Origin: Fistulifera solaris
Taxonomy: Eukaryota; Bacillariophyta; Bacillariophyceae; Naviculales; Stauroneidaceae
Reading direction: 5' to 3'
DNA length: 64,000 bases
Assembly: GCA_030295235.1 (NCBI GenBank)
Contig: AP026143.1
Span: 682,001 to 746,000, forward strand
Shown here: piece after piece, positions 52,086 through 62,400 of the stretch
Position numbering within the stretch: the stretch's first letter is position 1
Layout: each line of letters begins with the position of its first letter
Translations under genes and position numbers: made by a program
Notes under the pieces: model-generated
Database searches by the model: none
The model's input: only the letters and a program-made list of their open reading frames with translations
What the model was told of the DNA's origin: nothing

Positions 52086-53286
52086 GAGCTGTAGCGCATG
52101 ACGAGCTGTGCGTCGAGTTTCTCTTAGACTTTAGTCGAACAGATAACGACAAGCAGCTACGTCTCAAAGCTCGCTTCGAATTGAAAACATCCGTATACTG
52201 TCAATATGGCAAGGATACAAATACTAGGTCCCTCTTTGTTAGTCTAGTTTCAATAAGAAATGAGATGACGATTTTAGAAGGGATGCATTTATTGCGGAGC
52301 TTCATTTTTTTTGCGCTTGCGCTGTCGCAAAGTTGTGTCTGAATTGTTAAGGTTGAGGCTCACTATATTTGACTTACTATAAGCCCAACTGTATACTACT
52401 TTTTCATGACTGCATTTCAGTCATGAATCGAAAATTTCCCTCACAGCATTCCGCTTTTAAAACCCAAAAGACGAACTTCTACGTGGAGTTCATGCTGCAA
52501 ATAAATATAACTCATAAAAGGAGAATGATCTTCTTACAAGTGTAAGATGCTGATTTGCTTATTCAAAAATACGTCCCACTAAAAATAGGACGCACGGGAT
52601 ATTTGCGATTTTTGGCGAAGGCCAAACGTCCCAAAAATGGGACGTACGAAAAACAAGGGATAAAGTGTCAACGTGTTGTCCGGAATTCGGTGTGACTGTA
52701 GATTGCAGTCACGAGCAGTGAACACCAATAATATTCCAGAATTTCTGGAACGGTGACCACAGATTTTCTGTCTGACGCACCACTGGTCCAGAATTTCTGG
52801 ACCAACCACACAGTGACTGTACTACTGTACGTATGATCGCAGTACGCGTATTTTTTTCTTGGCAGGCAACATTGCACCTGTTGTTTGTATTGTTCATTCA
52901 TGTTTAGTGTTCCAACATACCGCTTTTTGCTTTGTGGACTCTACGGAGGCATATGGAATTTGTTGGAATTGTTTCGAGCCCCAAATCAACTGAGATTAAG
53001 TTCGTTAAGGTGCTGTTGCTACCTGCAAATATTGTGCTCCGTTATTGTGCATGAACGCCATCATCGCTTTCCCCGGCGTGATTCTTTCGTGACAATGAAC
53101 AACAATCGACATCGAAATGACATCAATACGTAAAAATTTCATTAGTTTTGCAGCGCTTCGAACGTGATGTCGATCAATTTTTTTGTGAAAAACACAACAC
53201 TCACAAGCGACGCAATAAAAAAGGCAATCATACTCTTCTGATAAACTCTACTTCCTAATAATGAATGTGAACTACAACAAAGTCGC
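52086..53286. repeat. Region between CobW copies with single B-class unit and hairpins
   Basis: At 52729-52804 lie TTCCAGAATTTCTGGAA, ACAGATTTTCTGT and GGTCCAGAATTTCTGGACC, in the reverse orientation to B1: a single unit outside an array. Other palindromes are TCATGACTGCATTTCAGTCATGA (52405-52427) and ACGTCCCAAAAATGGGACGT (52626-52645), and GTCCCACTAAAAATAGGAC near 52571. TTTGTCAGGTAAGG-type genes are absent. The remainder is AT-rich 3' flank of the intact CobW gene. Confidence 0.75.
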
Positions 53287-54533
53287 TTACGCAGTCAAAG
53301 GCTTGCGAATGTAAGCATCAATGTCGACAGGAGCCCAAACATTCGTCTTCTTGCCGTCTTGGAGCTCAATGCGGTACGCATTTCCTTCATCCCAGTGTCC
53401 CAGCACCTTGCCTTTCACGAACTTGCCCACGTTTGCTTCGACTGTAGCACCTACAGCGAAGCGCAGGGGGTGATCGACTTTGCAAGCTAGAAAGCCTTCG
53501 CGATACATGTCGTGATCGAGATTCTTGCCGATGAACACAAAGCGCGATTCGCGCTTTTCATTCTGCCCCAACAATACTCACTAAAGCCTCCGGTGAACAT
53601 CATGCCGACACCTTGAAAGACGAACTTCTGATCCATACCCTTGACAGAAATGACGCCCTTGTAGCGGTACAAGTTAGCACCGTCTCCACCGATCAAACGA
53701 TCGATCCAGCTTTCGAGCATGGTCATGTTGACGTCGCCTTCCACCTTGACTCCGACAGACGAAACAGTCTTGTCGTGTTCATGCTCTCCGTCTTCATTTA
53801 GGAACTCGGGGTCAAAATCGAGAACGCGTTTGAGCTCGAATGCTTGAAGGTTGAGGACGTCCTTGGGGGAGATGACCGAATGTTTCGTTCGCTGAATCGG
53901 AGCGGTAGGATTTATGGTACGGAGCTTGGCTTCAATCTTTTCCAGCTCGGCATCTGTCGACAAGTCGATCTTGTTCAATAAGATCTTGTCGGCGAACGCC
54001 ACTTGCTCGACGGCTTCGTTCTCGGCTCCCTCTGGCTTTTCTTCCGCGAGTCGTTCCAAGATGTACTTGCTGTCGACTACGGTAATCACTGAATCGAGGC
54101 GATATTTCTTACCAATGTCTTCGTCGACAAAGAATGTTTGGCAGACGGGGGCAGGATCTGCCAGTCCAGTCGTCTCGATGATAACACCATTGAATTGAGA
54201 GACACGTTCGTACAAAGACTTGAGGGCCTTGACGAGATCGCCGCGCACCGTGCAGCAGATACAACCATTCATGACTTCGATGATTTCCTCGTCGACATTC
54301 TCGCTCAGAGTCTTCTCATCCACGCCAACTTCACCGAATTCGTTCTCAATCACGGCAAATTTCATCCCGTGTGTTGTGTCATTCAAGATGGAATTCAGAA
54401 GGGTCGTTTTCCCGGAACCCAGGAACCCGGTGATGATTGTAACCGGGATAATGGGTGCTTTGCCGTTCTTCCACATGCCGTTGGTATGATTCACGTCTTT
54501 CTTTTGCTTCTTGTTAGGTTTGTTATCGACCAT
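53287..54533 (-). CDS. CobW/COG0523-type metal-chaperone GTPase (one frame break)
   Basis: I choose the ATG at 54533 (MVDNKPNKKQ), since the longer frame begins with a TTG. Motifs: ITGFLGSGKTTLLN (Walker A), ENEFGEV, the metal-binding GCICCTVRGDL (CxCC), IIETTGLADPAPV, and NKIDL. The CobW C-terminal domain follows: RYKGVISVKGMDQKFVFQGVG and FIGKNLDHD. Near 53567 the frame breaks; compared with the decayed copy (GGCAAGAAT) one A is missing, after which LACKVDHPLRF continues to 53287. These GTPases deliver metals such as zinc or cobalt; a zinc role (ZNG1-like) is inferred from the family only. About 415 residues; no targeting peptide. Confidence 0.87.
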
Positions 54534-55066
54534 GATGATTGTTTTGTGGGGGTTTATCAGGGAAAATTTGGTTGGTGAATGCAATGGTGAATGAGGCTTT
54601 TTATGAATCGAAGAGCCTATTACATAAAGCCTGATTGTTGATCAGGCTCTCCAAAAATAGCTTGAAAAGGCTGAAAGCATGGCCTCGTGCTGTAGTCAAC
54701 GACATTAGTATTGGTACCCAAGTATTATCGGCAATAGACTAGAGTAACCAGTGACGTGGTTTACTTGTACGAGTAGTTACTGGGCGTAGCTCTTTATTTG
54801 CTCCACCTGCCTTGCCGCCTACGGCTCACTTTGCTGATGTTTCCAGACCCGTTGAAAAGAGCCTATTCGTGACGAGAAAAATAGACTAACAATGGTTTGG
54901 CAAAGATCCAAGATCCACGATGAGTTTCCCACTTTTGGTGTCGATGGGGTTACGAGTTAGCTGAATGCTTTGTCCAGCTGTTTGAGTAGGCAACCCCTAA
55001 ATGGGAATAGCTTTCTTTTGTCATTGTCCAGTTTTCCAAGGCATACTGGTAGCGCTTTTCTTCTTT
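54534..55066. other. Intergenic with hairpins
   Basis: AGCCTGAT (54628-54635) and ATCAGGCT (54641-54648) form a perfect 8-bp stem with a 5-nt loop. AGAGCCTATT occurs twice, near 54613 and 54858. No coding frame is convincing. Confidence 0.45.
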
Positions 55067-56717
55067 TCATCCTTTTGTAGCCGTCACCGCGTACAAAGGA
55101 TCTCCAATGATCTTATCGTTACGGTCACGGGCACTCAAATCAGTGGCTTGTATAGACTGAAATCCGCCCTGAGCAAAGTGCAAGTAACAAGCCACGGTAT
55201 AAGCATGATCCACATCATCGGCACCGGTCCAGATTGCCACGGCCTTTTGTAAAAACAGCCGATTCGAAAAAAGAATGTGGACTGTACCACCCGATTTGAG
55301 TACACGACCGATTTCGCGACACACTTGGAGTGGCTGTGTAAGATAATCGATGGACAACTGACACAAGACTGTATCGAAGGTGGCGTCCGTGTATGGGAGG
55401 GTTGGCTTTTGATTCAAATCCTGTACCGTATAATCTGTCAAAGAGGGGTTGGCTTTTAATTCTTGAGCATTCATCCCGAGGCCCACGACACGAACCGCCT
55501 TCGCAATTGTAGGATCCAAATGACTCGTCCAACTACTGCATAAATCCAATACATTTCCCTGGGCAACCGACGAAACATAGTTTGTCAACTTTTGCACGGC
55601 GGCTTCGTCAATATGTTCCACAAAGCGGGGATCTTGATAAAACTGCTCATCCGGATTCGAATCCAATCGCTGAAAGTCACTACTGGAAGAGAACGGATTA
55701 TCGACATTGATCCAGTCTTGTGGGATCGCTGCGGCAATTTCTCCTTTTTCTGGAAGCGAAATTCCCGTTTTCTTGTCCATGTAGGTGGCTTCACTGCTTT
55801 GTGGTAGTGAAAGTGACAGGGAGGCGAACAACGCACCGTTCAGAAACTGCTGTCGCGAGAGACCCAACCGTGCTTGTACCGGCTTTGTTGTTGTCCGATG
55901 CCACGCACAAGGACCCAGCTGATTCAAAATATTGAGATGATGCGAGGTTGGATATCCTCCGTGTTGTGCAAAGGCGTATTCGGGAAATATATCCGCGGCC
56001 TGTTGCACGAGTTGATCGCGGACGACACGTGCCAAGATGGAAGCCAAGGCGACGGTGTAGACACATTGATCCCCCCTGCGTCCACGGGCGTGACGGAATG
56101 ACCAACTGCGCTGGCGATCGCTTGCCATCGACAATACTGTAAAGAGACTTTTCTTTTAAAGCTTCATGAGTAGCCAGTGTTTGAATCGACTCCGTAAAGG
56201 CACTCATACATGCCGTATGCACACCCATTTCATCAATTTGTTGATTGTCACGAATGGCGTACGTCCAAGCGTACGTTTGTGGATTGTCGCAAACCTGTTG
56301 ATACACTTGTTGTCGTACTTCACTATTGACTACTTTACTATCCGCCACACCCGGCAGTGTCACGGGCTGCAACAAACATACACTCGCCGTAACAATCGGT
56401 CCGGCAATACATCCGCCTCCGGAATCGTCGCTGCCGATAATATACGAATAGGTCTTCCACAAATCCTGTTCGATTTGCAGCAACTCCTTGGGTCGTTGCG
56501 ATAATGGGCGCAGTTTCTGTCGATTCTGTCGTGATGAGGGATTCGCGAGTGCCGTTACTTCTTGTATAGTAGTGCTAGTTGTAGCATACAGAAGAAAGAG
56601 AGTCAACAGTTGTCTGTAGGATGTATGAGCGACGTCGCGGAGGCGAAGTGATGTGCTTCTGCGCTGGACGAGCGAGTCTGCTGTGGCTGCTGTTTTTCGA
56701 TCATGAGAGGCACGCAT
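55067..56717 (-). CDS. RNase HII domain joined to a class I methyltransferase-like domain (one frame break)
   Basis: The ATG at 56717 opens a basic stretch and a hydrophobic segment (LLTLFLLYATTST), possibly a plastid or ER signal. RNase HII follows: IIGSDDSGGGCIAGPIV, VADSK, YSIVDGK. A G6 run near 56071 has one G too many; beyond it the domain finishes with ASILARVVRDQL, QHGGYPTSHH and LGPCAWHR. The same frame then continues with RQQFLNGALFASLSLSLPQSSEA, like a lumen-transfer segment, and a methyltransferase-like domain (GNVLDLCSSW, VVGLGMNA, LPYTDATFDTVLCQLSIDYL, GRVLKSGGTVHILFSN) to 55067. RNase HII removes ribonucleotides from DNA. Here the usual DE pair reads DD and GRG reads GGG. Confidence 0.78.
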
Positions 56718-57344
56718 CAAAGGCGAACAGTGCCTTTTTAAAAAAAGAAAAAGAGGGTAATGTATTTCGGTGCAAGTATAAAGTTCGCTTTATTAGAATG
56801 ATCGAACGCAACAAAAGAAAGTTTTTGTCAATAAAAAAAAGAAAAAATGCAAACGTGGCGCCGTGGTCGGCATTTTTCCGGGACTGCAAAATTGGTCGAG
56901 TCGGGAGGTCAAGACTACTTTATACACGGTAGTAAACATTAAAAAAGAGACTTTAACGGATGTCATTGATAAAGATCGCTCCTGTTCAAGCATCAACATC
57001 TATAAAATTGATAACAAGAAAGATACTGTAGTCTCAGTCGACCGATCTAGACCTGCTCATTGGTTGTTGTGACTCATTTGAAATTAAAAATGCGGTCTAT
57101 TCTATTCGGGACTGAAAGCAGTCTTATAAAGTGGAAAATACTATTCACACTTATAGTGGGATCCCGCTGTGATATTTTAGCCAATCGTCGCTGCATGTTG
57201 TAGCAGACAGAAATCTTGCCTGTTGTATTCAGGTAAGAAAAAACTGACTTGAGGATAAGAAGCAACGCAATAACAATACCTGGTAAGCCAAACCTCGTCC
57301 TTCATTACCAGCAAGATGCTCTTTGACATTCGCCGCCACTGTAA
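56718..57344. other. Divergent promoter region
   Basis: Between the RNase HII fusion and the seryl-tRNA kinase gene. A- and T-runs only; no array, no conserved frame. Confidence 0.4.
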
Positions 57345-58355
57345 ATGACAAAGCAATCAACATCGGATGACACTCAAAAGAAAAGCGCTGCTGAAATCTG
57401 TGAAAAGATAGTCATTTTGCTGTGCGGTTTGCCTGGAGCAGGAAAGAGCACTCTGGCGAAACAGTTTATTGACGAACATTGTGCGCCTTTTTCTTCTATC
57501 GCTTTGATTGAATACGATGATCTACAAGATTCGCTAATTATAAAAGGAGAAGAGTCCGACGAACAGCATATGCTTCAAGCATGGAAGGCCAGCCGGACGT
57601 TGGCGCTGCAAACACTTTGCGAACGACTCAAAGATTCGACTACAAAACTCCTTTTTCTGGACGATAATTTCTACTTACAAAGTATGCGCAAACAAACCTA
57701 TCAACTATGTCAGAATTATGTCACTGCAAGCAACAACAACAACAATCAGCAGCGAGTCATTCATTTCGGCTTGATTTGGATGGATACTCCGGTCGATGTA
57801 TGCCTCGAACGCAATCAACAACGACCACATCCACGAAGAGTACCAGAAACAGTCATTTATAATATGCAACACAAATGGGAAGCACCAAGTGAGAAAGGGT
57901 TTGCTTGGGAAAAGTCAATTTTGAGACTGGATGGATCCGACTCTCGCTCGACGCATCTGCAACTCTTACAGCACTATCTCATGTCGCAGCAATTCGTTTG
58001 GGTGTTACCCCGCGAAGATCCGGCCTTGGAAGAAGCTCGTGTAGCTGTTGCACGACAAGAAACGCAAGCGTCCAGAGCCCATCAACTGGATCAATATCTA
58101 CGGTGTTGTGTACAAATCGTGGCGCAACATCAAAAGCAGTGTGCCGGACCGGCCAATCAATGTCGTAAGCGCTTACTTGCGGAACTGAAACAAAATCCAG
58201 ATTGGACGCTTCTTGATCTAGAACAGGCCTTTGTTGCCCAGATGAAACAACTGACGGTTTCATCGTCTGTGGATTGGGACGCTCTTCAGTCAAATCTGGC
58301 TAAAACACTTTGGGCGAAGCATATCGAGTTGAATAGACATAATAACTTGAAGTAA
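57345..58355 (+). CDS. PSTK: L-seryl-tRNA(Sec) kinase
   Basis: 336 residues, complete, ATG at 57345. The P-loop is CGLPGAGKST (residues 27-36). Next come IEYDDLQDSL, FLDDNFYLQSMRKQTYQL, IWMDTPVDVCLERNQQRP, VIYNMQHKWEAP and WEKSILRLD, in the order of eukaryotic and archaeal PSTK. The enzyme phosphorylates Ser-tRNA(Sec) before SepSecS makes selenocysteyl-tRNA, so the organism should make selenoproteins. A short NNNNN run interrupts the domain. The C-terminal helical part is present. A related kinase, Elongator-associated KTI12, shares the fold, but the DDNFY and NxQRP pattern favours PSTK. Confidence 0.85.
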   Translation: MTKQSTSDDTQKKSAAEICEKIVILLCGLPGAGKSTLAKQFIDEHCAPFSSIALIEYDDLQDSLIIKGEESDEQHMLQAWKASRTLALQTLCERLKDSTTKLLFLDDNFYLQSMRKQTYQLCQNYVTASNNNNNQQRVIHFGLIWMDTPVDVCLERNQQRPHPRRVPETVIYNMQHKWEAPSEKGFAWEKSILRLDGSDSRSTHLQLLQHYLMSQQFVWVLPREDPALEEARVAVARQETQASRAHQLDQYLRCCVQIVAQHQKQCAGPANQCRKRLLAELKQNPDWTLLDLEQAFVAQMKQLTVSSSVDWDALQSNLAKTLWAKHIELNRHNNLK

Positions 58356-58693
58356 GTGTCTTTTTCTGTTAATACAATGGGAAGATGTTTATCGTAGCAT
58401 TAGTATTAAACACTGGCAGCTTGGTTGTCGTTAGCTTCGTTGTTCGTTTCGTGACATTTCTGCGACTCTAAGTACTTGGTTACTTAGTATTTCGTCTCCG
58501 TTGAGCCCTAAATACGAAATATTAGCTTGCATGTTACTGCCCTAAGTGACCATCCAACGGATGTCACAACGGATGTCTCGCGTTCCACAGATATTATTTT
58601 TTGAACTTCTGAAAACGCTGAACGCTTCGTCCGTCACAAATTGAAATTTGAATCTTCCCTTCGAAACGATCCAAAGACCTGCAAGAAATAATC
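58356..58693. other. Intergenic with short inverted and direct words
   Basis: CATCCAACGGATG (near 58551) is followed by a second CAACGGATGT, the same hairpin word found near 15341. TTAGTATTTCGT and ACGAAATATTAG form an imperfect stem at about 58486-58526. No gene. Confidence 0.45.
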
Positions 58694-59386
58694 ATGATGC
58701 AACTAACCTTTTTCCGCGTTTGGTTCCTGAGCGGACTAGCCACAGTGCTTCTGCCGCTAGTGGTGTTTTCCGTGGCCCGCCTTGCGAATACACAAACGCA
58801 AGAGGAAATGCAGCAAGAAGCCTTGAACGCCGAGTATTACGGTCCGTGCAAATGGTATCAATTCCGTTGCAAGCGCAACAATGGTTGGTATTATCAAGCC
58901 GAACAACACAATGAAGCCGATCGACGAGAAGAGAATGGGGCTCCTTGGTGGTGGTTCGGAAGGGAACGCCGACCGGAAGATCGGGCCAATCCAGCGCTTA
59001 TTTTTACGTACTCCTGGAGTGTGCTAGTCTTTGCGTTCATTTTGCATTACGGGTACAATTCCATTCGAGACAAACAGGAACACATTGCCATCACAGCACT
59101 TGCTGTATTTGCCAATTTGAGCTTTATTCTTATGGTATTGCTGCAAGGGATGGAAGGCGTCGTCGAAGTGGATGGGCCGCAATTGGAAGAAAATGGGTTT
59201 TGTGGGCAAGTTGGAGTTCTCATGTTCCTCACTTACTTCTTTTGGGTGATCTTTTCTCTTGTGTTTATGTGGACCATCCGTAAGAAGAAAAGAGACGAAA
59301 GCACAACTCTGATTGAGGTAGAACCGTACGACTACCGTGCATCGAGCGACGATCCAGAAGACCAGCCACAGAAATCCATTGCTTAA
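58694..59386 (+). CDS. Four-helix membrane protein of unknown function
   Basis: 230 residues, complete, ATG at 58694 (a second ATG follows directly). Membrane helices are predicted by eye at about 8-30, 99-118, 128-148 and 169-192. Between the first two is a lumenal loop with Cys and Trp/Tyr-rich residues (CKWYQFRCKRNNGWYY) and a Glu/Arg-rich stretch. A GFC motif sits before helix 4. The C-terminal tail is acidic. The overall shape recalls four-TM MARVEL or tetraspan-like proteins, but no diagnostic motif is visible, so I leave it unnamed. Confidence 0.72.
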   Translation: MMQLTFFRVWFLSGLATVLLPLVVFSVARLANTQTQEEMQQEALNAEYYGPCKWYQFRCKRNNGWYYQAEQHNEADRREENGAPWWWFGRERRPEDRANPALIFTYSWSVLVFAFILHYGYNSIRDKQEHIAITALAVFANLSFILMVLLQGMEGVVEVDGPQLEENGFCGQVGVLMFLTYFFWVIFSLVFMWTIRKKKRDESTTLIEVEPYDYRASSDDPEDQPQKSIA

Positions 59387-59454
59387 TAAAAGCACGTACC
59401 AAAGGGTGCGATGTATTTTTCTTTTGTACATGTTATTATTTTGACTTATGAAAA

Positions 59455-62400
59455 CTATTCTATATCCTCCTTGTCACTTCTATCTTTGTCTCCCTCTTTA
59501 GCAGAGTTCAACGATCGGAACGAGAACCGTCTCCTGCGTTTCTCTCGAAAATTAGAACTGTTTTGATTAGTGCGTCTTTCCAAATCATCCTTCTGATCGA
59601 GACGTTGTTTCAACCAGGCCACTTCCTCGCGCAATTTTGCCACTTCTTCTAAAGAGGAATCTAAGGCTGGTTTCTTTCGCAACTCATCCGTCAGTTCCCT
59701 TAATTCTTTTCGTAATGCCGTAAAATCTTGCGATCCGCTTTGATTTAATTGCCTCTCCCGCATCATGGTTTGCTCGGCGCTAAAACTGATAAGCTGCTCC
59801 ATCAATGATTCCATACGACCCATACGATCAGATGGATTGACGGACGTAGATGTAGGACCGAATTCATACCGCTGGGTACTCGGCGACGTGGAGAAACGTT
59901 CGGCTGACACTGCGTCAACTACATCATCCGTCACATTTTTCTGTCCTCGATGGCTGGCATCAGACTCGATCGAACCGGAGCTAGTGGTTGCAGGAATCTC
60001 CTCATTCGCCGTCGCGAAAGATGCTCCGAACGATTGAAAACTCGTACATGAACCTTCTGAAACGCTAGAAAAGCGGTTATTGCGTCGACCTGGGTTAAGG
60101 TTCAAGGGTATCATAACAGAGTCGCTTAATTCCATCTGTTCGCTAGTGTCGCCTTCGGTTTGAATACTGATATAAGGAGCCAACTTACTCAACATCGTTT
60201 CGTCCTGATCATTGACTTTATCGAAAGTAGCTCGAGCTGACGAAAAAGATCCCTTTTGATCCGAATTCCTCACTCCTCTCTGATTCGGTACTATCAGAAA
60301 GGCTTTGTAAATCAACGTCTTCGTTATCTTTTCTCTCGAGCGAGATCGCCCAAGCTCTGGCGTGAATTAGCCATTTCGCGCCGCCTTCTTCCGCAGAAGC
60401 ACGGAGACATGTTAAGTCGTTCATGTTCTCTCTCTCTCTTGCGACGGCTTCCTGTTGTTCTGAAAGAGGCAAACTGGAACAGGTTTCAAATAAATCATCG
60501 CTGACCCAAGGAAGATTATTCAGCACTTTAGGTAGCTGGTGTTCGCCAGCATTAGATGTCAGAGAGTCAGGACTAAAGCGGTAAATTCCGAAGACAGTGT
60601 ACCCCTCCTGAGATTGCTGACCGTGAAGCCCGATATCTGGATCACGCATGATCGAGTCGAAATTGCCGAGAACGCAGCACAAAGCATTGTGTAGCCGACC
60701 AAGTTGTTTGCGAAATTGGTATTCTGCGAGAATAGAAAAACATTCTACGACTTGCCCTTCGGTGTCCATTTTCGTGTAATGGTCAAAATCATTGGCGGTG
60801 TCCGTACGATGTTCCTTGTTTTCGACATCATTCTCGCCATCGCTTTCGTCGTCAATATTATCGTCTTCCTGTCTTTCCAGGTCTATTTGCGATTCTGTCT
60901 CTAGCTCGCTGATTGCTATATTCTCATCGTCGATCGAAGAGGGTGGCCTTGCCCTTCTCCTTATTTTACTCTGAAACCTCATTAGGTCCGGAGAAGAAAA
61001 CACTTTCCGAGGGGCCCTTAGGCCGCCGTAAAGAGCTTGGTTGGGCTTCTGCGTTTTGACTTTGATTGTGAAGGCGACGCCACTATGACCATGGTCAACG
61101 ACTTCAGAGGAAATATCCGGTTTTTCGTCGAGGAGCAGTTCCCAGCATAGATGTGGAGTTGAGAGGTCAGATTGTCCTTTTCTTAGTTTCAACAAAAGGA
61201 TTCGGGCATTTGTTATTATGGCGTAAGTAGCATCACCATCAGAGTCGGGGAGGACTTCTACATGCACTACGAACTCACATGGAATCGGTACTGACCACCT
61301 TCGTTGTCTCAGGGGATATCTCTTGATTAAAGCATCGGCATGCGAAAATGATGACTCGTAATGAATTAAGATATCCATAAAACCAAAAGTGTACGAAAGC
61401 CTGACCCTCAAAGCGGGTTGGAAACGCTTTTCCAGAATATTTACACTCCGGGCTATGTCGTGAACCGAGACAGAGATATGAACTATGGCATCGAGGACGC
61501 CAACAATAGGACGAGCCACAACACCAGTCATTCCAACAGCAAGCCCTGTTATAAGACCTGGTAAGCCGCGTTTGCGTAGTCCATCAATTGGCTCAAAGAA
61601 AAAGTGAAAAATTGCTCCACCAAATCCTCCCAAAATATCCTGAATAGGCCTAAACAATGTAGAACCGACTTCGTTGACTCCCCGTTTTTCCACTGCCGTT
61701 GAATATTAGTCGCCTCAACTATAACGCTTTCGCGGTGCCAGTCGCTGAAGTTTCTATCAAGTGACAAGTTCGCAGCGAACTGCGACGCAGTTGCAGACAC
61801 TTTTGTGCAAAAAGCAAAGAATCCGCTAGTGCTGTGCGAGAAGAAAGAGAGCGTTCCTTTAGCCACACCGACTCCAACACTAGAGGGGTCTGTTGGGGAT
61901 TGAAGAAATGCGGACGACGGTGCCAAAAACAAATCTTTGAATCCAGCAATGACAGAAGAAATCAACATGGTTGGGTTCCCTACGAAGTCTAGAGATCCGA
62001 TGATCTTGTAAATTTGCTTCATGGTCTCCTCATGGTAAAACTTCCGAATATTGCTGAGCATTTGCGATGGACTTTCAAAAAGGTGATAACTGGTTTTTTC
62101 TTGCAATCGAATGGGGGCGTCAGAAACATTTGGAAAAAGCGACGCTAGTAGTTTCGGTAAATTTTGGAGGCCTTTGTCTACGCGAAAAGGTGAGATAAAG
62201 CGGGAGCGTGGAAAAGACAAATTCTCCCTTACCTTGCTCAAATCTGTCTTCGCTGGATGTTTTGTGACTCCACTTCAGGAGCATATCGGATTTACCATGG
62301 TGGGCATTCTGATGAAATGCATCCTCGAAGTGTTTGTACAAGAATTCAGCAGGTCTTCGCGTTAGCTCCCACGTGTTACGTCTTCCTTTCACGTACGACA

